DNA from: Pseudomonas benzenivorans
Lineage (GTDB): Bacteria > Pseudomonadota > Gammaproteobacteria > Pseudomonadales > Pseudomonadaceae
Assembly: GCF_900100495.1 (NCBI RefSeq)
Contig: NZ_FNCT01000021.1
Coordinates: 1 to 64,000 of the forward strand
Length of the DNA: 64,000 bases
Reading direction: 5' to 3'
In this document: positions 61,183-64,000 of the stretch, in pieces
Position numbering within the stretch: position 1 is the first letter of the stretch
How the letters are laid out: each line of letters begins with the position of its first letter
Notes under the pieces: generated by a model
Told to the model about the DNA's origin: nothing
Databases searched by the model: none
The model's input: the letters and a program-made list of their open reading frames with translations, nothing else
Position numbers and translations under genes: made by a program

Positions 61183-62364
61183 ATGGCCCAGTCCTACAGT
61201 GCGCGCAGCCGCGCCATCGAACCTTTCCACGTCATGGCCTTGTTGGCCCGGGCCAACCAGCTGCAGGCCGCCGGCTTCGATGTGATCCACCTGGAGATCG
61301 GCGAGCCGGACTTCACCACCGCCGCGCCCATCGTCGCCGCCGGCCAGGCCGCATTGGCCGCCGGGCATACCCGCTACACCGCGGCGCGCGGTCTTCCGGC
61401 CCTGCGCGAGGCGATTGCCGGTTTCTACGCGCAACGCTATCGATTGAGCATAGACCCAGAACGGATATTGATTACCCCGGGTGGTTCCGGCGCGTTGCTG
61501 CTGACCAGCGCCCTGTTGGTCGATCCGGGCAAGAACTGGCTGCTGGCCGATCCGGGTTACCCCTGCAACCGGCACTTCCTGCGCCTGATCGAAGGCGCCG
61601 CGCAGCTGGTGCCGGTAGGCCCCGAGGTGCGCTACCAGTTGACCCCGGAGCTGATCGCCCGGCATTGGGACAAGGACAGCGTCGGCGCGCTGGTCGCCTC
61701 GCCGGCCAACCCGACCGGCACCCTGCTGCACCGCGACGAGCTGGCCGGCTTGTCCCGTGCCTTGAAGGAGCGCGGCGGGCACCTGGTGGTCGACGAGATC
61801 TACCATGGCCTGACCTACGGCGTGGATGCCAGCAGCGTGCTGGAAGTGGACGACGACGCCTTCGTGCTCAACAGTTTTTCCAAGTATTTCGGCATGACCG
61901 GTTGGCGCCTCGGTTGGCTGGTGGCACCGCCGGCGGCGGTGGCGGAGCTGGAGAAGCTGGCGCAGAACCTCTATATCAGCGCACCGAGCATGGCCCAGCA
62001 TGCCGCGCTGGCCTGCTTCGAGCCGCAGACCCTGGCAATCCTCGAGCAGCGCCGCCACGAATTCCAGCGCCGCCGCGACTACCTGCTGCCGGCCCTGCGC
62101 GAACTGGGTTTCAAGATCGCCGTGGAGCCGGAAGGCGCCTTCTATCTATATGCCGACATCAGCGCATTCGGCGGCGACGCCTTCGCCTTCTGCCAGCACT
62201 TCCTGGAAACCGAGCACGTGGCCTTCACCCCGGGCCTGGATTTCGGCCGCCATCTGGCCAGCCAGCACGTGCGCTTCGCCTACACCCAGGATCTGCCGCG
62301 CCTGCAGCAGGCGGTCGAACGCATCGCCCGTGGCCTGAAGAGCTGGCGGCCCGATGCGCTTTGA
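61183..62364 (+). CDS. Class I/II pyridoxal-phosphate aminotransferase
   Basis: 393 aa starting MAQSYSARSRAIEPFHVMAL. Fold type I motifs: IHLEIGEPDFTTAAPIVAAG, HTRYTAARGLPALREAIAGF, SPANPTGT and the PLP lysine in NSFSKYFGMTGWRLGWLVAP; ends before sfsA, which overlaps it by 11 bases. Substrate specificity (aspartate, alanine/valine or aromatic) cannot be fixed. Divergent from dksA. Confidence 0.93.
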   Translation: MAQSYSARSRAIEPFHVMALLARANQLQAAGFDVIHLEIGEPDFTTAAPIVAAGQAALAAGHTRYTAARGLPALREAIAGFYAQRYRLSIDPERILITPGGSGALLLTSALLVDPGKNWLLADPGYPCNRHFLRLIEGAAQLVPVGPEVRYQLTPELIARHWDKDSVGALVASPANPTGTLLHRDELAGLSRALKERGGHLVVDEIYHGLTYGVDASSVLEVDDDAFVLNSFSKYFGMTGWRLGWLVAPPAAVAELEKLAQNLYISAPSMAQHAALACFEPQTLAILEQRRHEFQRRRDYLLPALRELGFKIAVEPEGAFYLYADISAFGGDAFAFCQHFLETEHVAFTPGLDFGRHLASQHVRFAYTQDLPRLQQAVERIARGLKSWRPDAL

Positions 62365-63079
62365 GCCGGCGCTGGAGCAGGGGCGCCTGCTGCGCCGCTA
62401 CAAGCGCTTCCTCGCCGATATCGAGACTGCCGGCGGCGAGCAGCTGACCCTGCATTGCCCGAATACCGGCTCGATGCTCAACTGCATGAGCGAGGGCGCG
62501 CGGGTCTGGTTCAGTCGCTCGGGCGACCCCAAGCGCAAGCTGCCGGGCACCTGGGAGCTCGGCGAAACCCCGCACGGCCGCCTGGCGGTGATCAATACCG
62601 CGCGGGCCAACGCCCTGGTCGAGGAGGCGCTGCGCGCCGGGCTGATCGCCGAGCTGGCCGGTTTCACCGCCTTGAAGCGCGAGGTGCCCTATGGCCAGGA
62701 ACGCAGCCGGGTGGATTTTCGCCTGGACTATCCGCAGGGCGCGGCCTTCGTCGAAGTGAAGAGCGTCACCCTGGGCTTCGCCGACAGCACGGTGGCGGCC
62801 TTTCCCGATGCGCGCACCGAGCGCGGCGCCAAGCACCTGCGCGAACTGGCGACGCTGGCCCGCGACGGCGTGCGCGCGGTGCAGCTGTACTGCGTGAACC
62901 TGACGGGGATCGACGCCGTGCGCCCGGCCGAGGAGATCGATCCGGCCTATGCCGCGGCCCTGCACGAGGCAGTCAGCGCCGGGGTCGAGGTGCTGGCCTA
63001 TGGCGCCGAGATCAGCCCGCAGCAGATCCGCCTGGTGCGCCGGCTCGAGGTGCAGTTGCAAAGCCGTAGGGTGGATTAG
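62354..63079 (+). CDS. sfsA: Sugar fermentation stimulation protein SfsA
   Basis: 241 aa (MRFEPALEQGRLLRRYKRFL). SfsA features: LHCPNTGSMLNCMSEGARVW and the nuclease-like PYGQERSRVDFRLDYPQGAA with FVEVKSVTLG and FPDARTERGAKHLRELATLA. A DNA-binding or nuclease role has been suggested; the true function is unsettled. Its last residues (SRRVD) and stop codon lie inside a GTAGGGTGGATTAG repeat, so the native C-terminus has probably been altered. Confidence 0.95.
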   Translation: MRFEPALEQGRLLRRYKRFLADIETAGGEQLTLHCPNTGSMLNCMSEGARVWFSRSGDPKRKLPGTWELGETPHGRLAVINTARANALVEEALRAGLIAELAGFTALKREVPYGQERSRVDFRLDYPQGAAFVEVKSVTLGFADSTVAAFPDARTERGAKHLRELATLARDGVRAVQLYCVNLTGIDAVRPAEEIDPAYAAALHEAVSAGVEVLAYGAEISPQQIRLVRRLEVQLQSRRVD

Positions 63080-63194
63080 CCGCGCAGCGGCGTAATCCGC
63101 CGTTTACCGCGCCCGCCCGGGCATTGAGCGCGAATCCGCGACACCGCCGTTCGCGGTAAACGGCGGAAGCGCCTGCGGCGATTCCACCCTACGG
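63065..63194. repeat. CGTAGGGTGGATTAG palindromic repeat, copy B
   Basis: Inverted ends around GGCGTAATCCGCCGTTTACC and its complement-like partner GGTAAACGGCGGAAGCGCCT, closely matching the unit at 41718-41850. It overlaps the sfsA stop (63077-63079). Confidence 0.8.
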
Positions 63195-63238
63195 TCCTCG
63201 GCGTCGTTTCCTCGCAGGTCCCGCGCCGGGTGATTGAC

Positions 63239-63313
63239 CGTAGGGTGCGCCGTGCGCACCAGCGCCCGAGAGCATGGTGCGGTTGCTTGCTGGTGCGCGC
63301 AGCGCACCCTACG
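63239..63313. repeat. GTAGGGTGCGC palindromic repeat before the Rieske gene
   Basis: Ends CGTAGGGTGCGCCGTGCGCA and GCGCGCAGCGCACCCTACG. It lies between the 3' ends of the convergent sfsA and Rieske genes, three bases from the latter's stop, and could be a two-way terminator. Confidence 0.75.
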
Positions 63314-63316
63314 CGG

Positions 63317-63634
63317 TTACGCCGCGACCCAGATGCCTTCGCCGTCTTCCGCGCAGCGCAGCGCCTCGAGCGCTTGCCCGGCACAGGGCCCGGCCACGCA
63401 TTCGCCGGATTCGATGAGGAACAGCGCGCCGTGGGTGGCGCACTGGATCAGGCTGGCGCTGTGGTCGAGGAACTGGTCCGGCAGCCACTCCAGGGGGATG
63501 CCGCGGTGCGGGCAGCGGTTGCGGTAGGCGAATAGCCGGCCGTCCTTGCGCACGGCGAACAGCTTGTCGCCGGCGATCTCGAAGCCCCGGCTCTGGCCTT
63601 CGGCCAGTTCGTGCGGGGCGCATAAACGTTTCAT
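63317..63634 (-). CDS. Rieske [2Fe-2S] domain protein
   Basis: 105 aa from ATG at 63632-63634 (MKRLCAPHELAEGQSRGFEI); an upstream GTG adds four residues and was not used. The cluster ligands are complete: CPHRGIPLEW and QCATHGALF (Cys-x-His and Cys-x-x-His). A single-domain, soluble Rieske ferredoxin; GECVAGPCAGQALEAL near the end is typical. Likely an electron carrier for an unknown partner. Convergent with sfsA. Confidence 0.92.
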   Translation of the reverse strand: MKRLCAPHELAEGQSRGFEIAGDKLFAVRKDGRLFAYRNRCPHRGIPLEWLPDQFLDHSASLIQCATHGALFLIESGECVAGPCAGQALEALRCAEDGEGIWVAA

Positions 63635-63795
63635 CGGTCTCTCCACGGCAGGCGGGCATTATCCCGATCTGCCGCGGGCTGCCAAGTGGCGCCGGTCCGC
63701 CGTAATGCGATCGCCGCCGTTGGCCGGGCTGGCGGCCTTGTCCGCAGCCTCTTATGCTGCCAGCCAACCTCCGACCGCCGAAGCCCAGCCCCTCC

Positions 63796-64000
63796 ATGAA
63801 TCCAGTCATTCAACCGCGCTCACTGTTTCTCGCACTGGGTCTGCTGCTGGCGCTCGCGCTGTGGTTGTCGCTGGCCCTCGGGCCGGTCAGCCTGCCGTTG
63901 GCCGATACCCTGCAGGCGGCGTTGCGTCTGCTCGGCGTGCCGCTCGGCGGCGCCAGGCTGGAGCAGGCCGAGCTGATCCTCGGGCAGATCCGCCTGCCGC
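63796..64000 (+). CDS. FecCD-type ABC permease, N-terminal part
   Basis: 68 codons from ATG at 63796 to the window edge: MNPVIQPRSLFLALGLLLAL, one membrane helix, then SLALGPVSLPLADTLQAALR and ILGQIRLP. The GPVSLPLADTL...LILGQIRLPR pattern is that of FecCD/BtuC permeases for siderophores, haem or vitamin B12. No riboswitch or Fur box was recognised in the 161 bp upstream. The rest of the gene is outside the window. Confidence 0.88.
   Translation, partial: MNPVIQPRSLFLALGLLLALALWLSLALGPVSLPLADTLQAALRLLGVPLGGARLEQAELILGQIRLP

Noticed and set aside
42536..63313. CRISPR arrays among the repeats
   Set aside because: The repeats are palindromic, scattered singly, and not regularly spaced with unique spacers; no cas gene is present.

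Overview
The window is high-GC gammaproteobacterial chromosome, and gene content and order point to the genus Pseudomonas. Diagnostic blocks are acs-pgi-panD-panC-panB-folK-pcnB-crcZ-cbrB-cbrA-cbrX at the left and gluQ-dksA-aminotransferase-sfsA at the right. From memory, in P. aeruginosa PAO1 these two blocks are adjacent; here about 45 kb lies between them (roughly 14.0-59.5 kb). No rRNA, tRNA, CRISPR array, intact insertion sequence or prophage is visible.

Left block (1-14 kb, nearly all on the minus strand): a truncated thiolase, acetyl-CoA synthetase, glucose-6-phosphate isomerase, the pantothenate genes, folK, poly(A) polymerase and the CbrA/CbrB two-component system with its small RNA CrcZ. 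The crcZ locus can be read in detail: a CbrB-type palindrome, a sigma-54 promoter, a series of CA-rich Hfq/Crc-binding motifs and a terminal hairpin. The cbrX-cbrA junction carries a tandem duplication of about 73 bp.

Middle block: (a) a three-gene transglutaminase / circularly permuted ATP-grasp-alpha-E / transglutaminase operon with a good sigma-54 promoter match (14-21 kb). (b) A lipoprotein, a DUF808 membrane protein, a MITE-like palindromic element, a LOG-family gene and an FAD amine/amino-acid oxidase (21-25 kb). (c) A branched-chain amino acid ABC transporter with a sigma-54-like promoter and a CA-motif in its leader (25-30.5 kb). (d) An RND efflux system split into two divergent units, with two paralogous TetR regulators, five matching operator palindromes, a secreted repeat protein and a fused pseudogene remnant left by a segmental duplication (30.8-39.7 kb). 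(e) A glycerophosphodiesterase and the urease accessory genes ureE-ureF-ureG-hupE, with no urease structural genes in view (40.5-44.5 kb). (f) An AEC permease, a small exported protein and a lipase (44.9-47.2 kb). (g) A TRAP transporter followed by a glutamine-synthetase-like gamma-glutamyl ligase, an aldehyde dehydrogenase and an iron-type alcohol dehydrogenase, which looks like an uptake and catabolic pathway for an amino alcohol (47.4-54.8 kb). (h) A small phosphatase, an ACC deaminase (acdS) and several small genes (54.8-59.1 kb).

Right block (59.5-64 kb): gluQ, dksA, an aminotransferase, sfsA, a Rieske protein and the start of a FecCD-type permease.

Many intergenic gaps are filled by dispersed palindromic repeats (GTAGGGTGGA, GTAGGGTGCGC and GTAGGAGCGG types) that butt against 3' ends and in at least four cases contain the stop codon of the adjacent gene. 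A regulatory theme links the blocks: CbrB and sigma-54 drive CrcZ, CrcZ relieves Hfq/Crc repression, and the amino acid transporter leader carries a candidate Hfq/Crc motif. Coordinates and motifs were read directly; family assignments come from motif recognition and have not been checked against a database.
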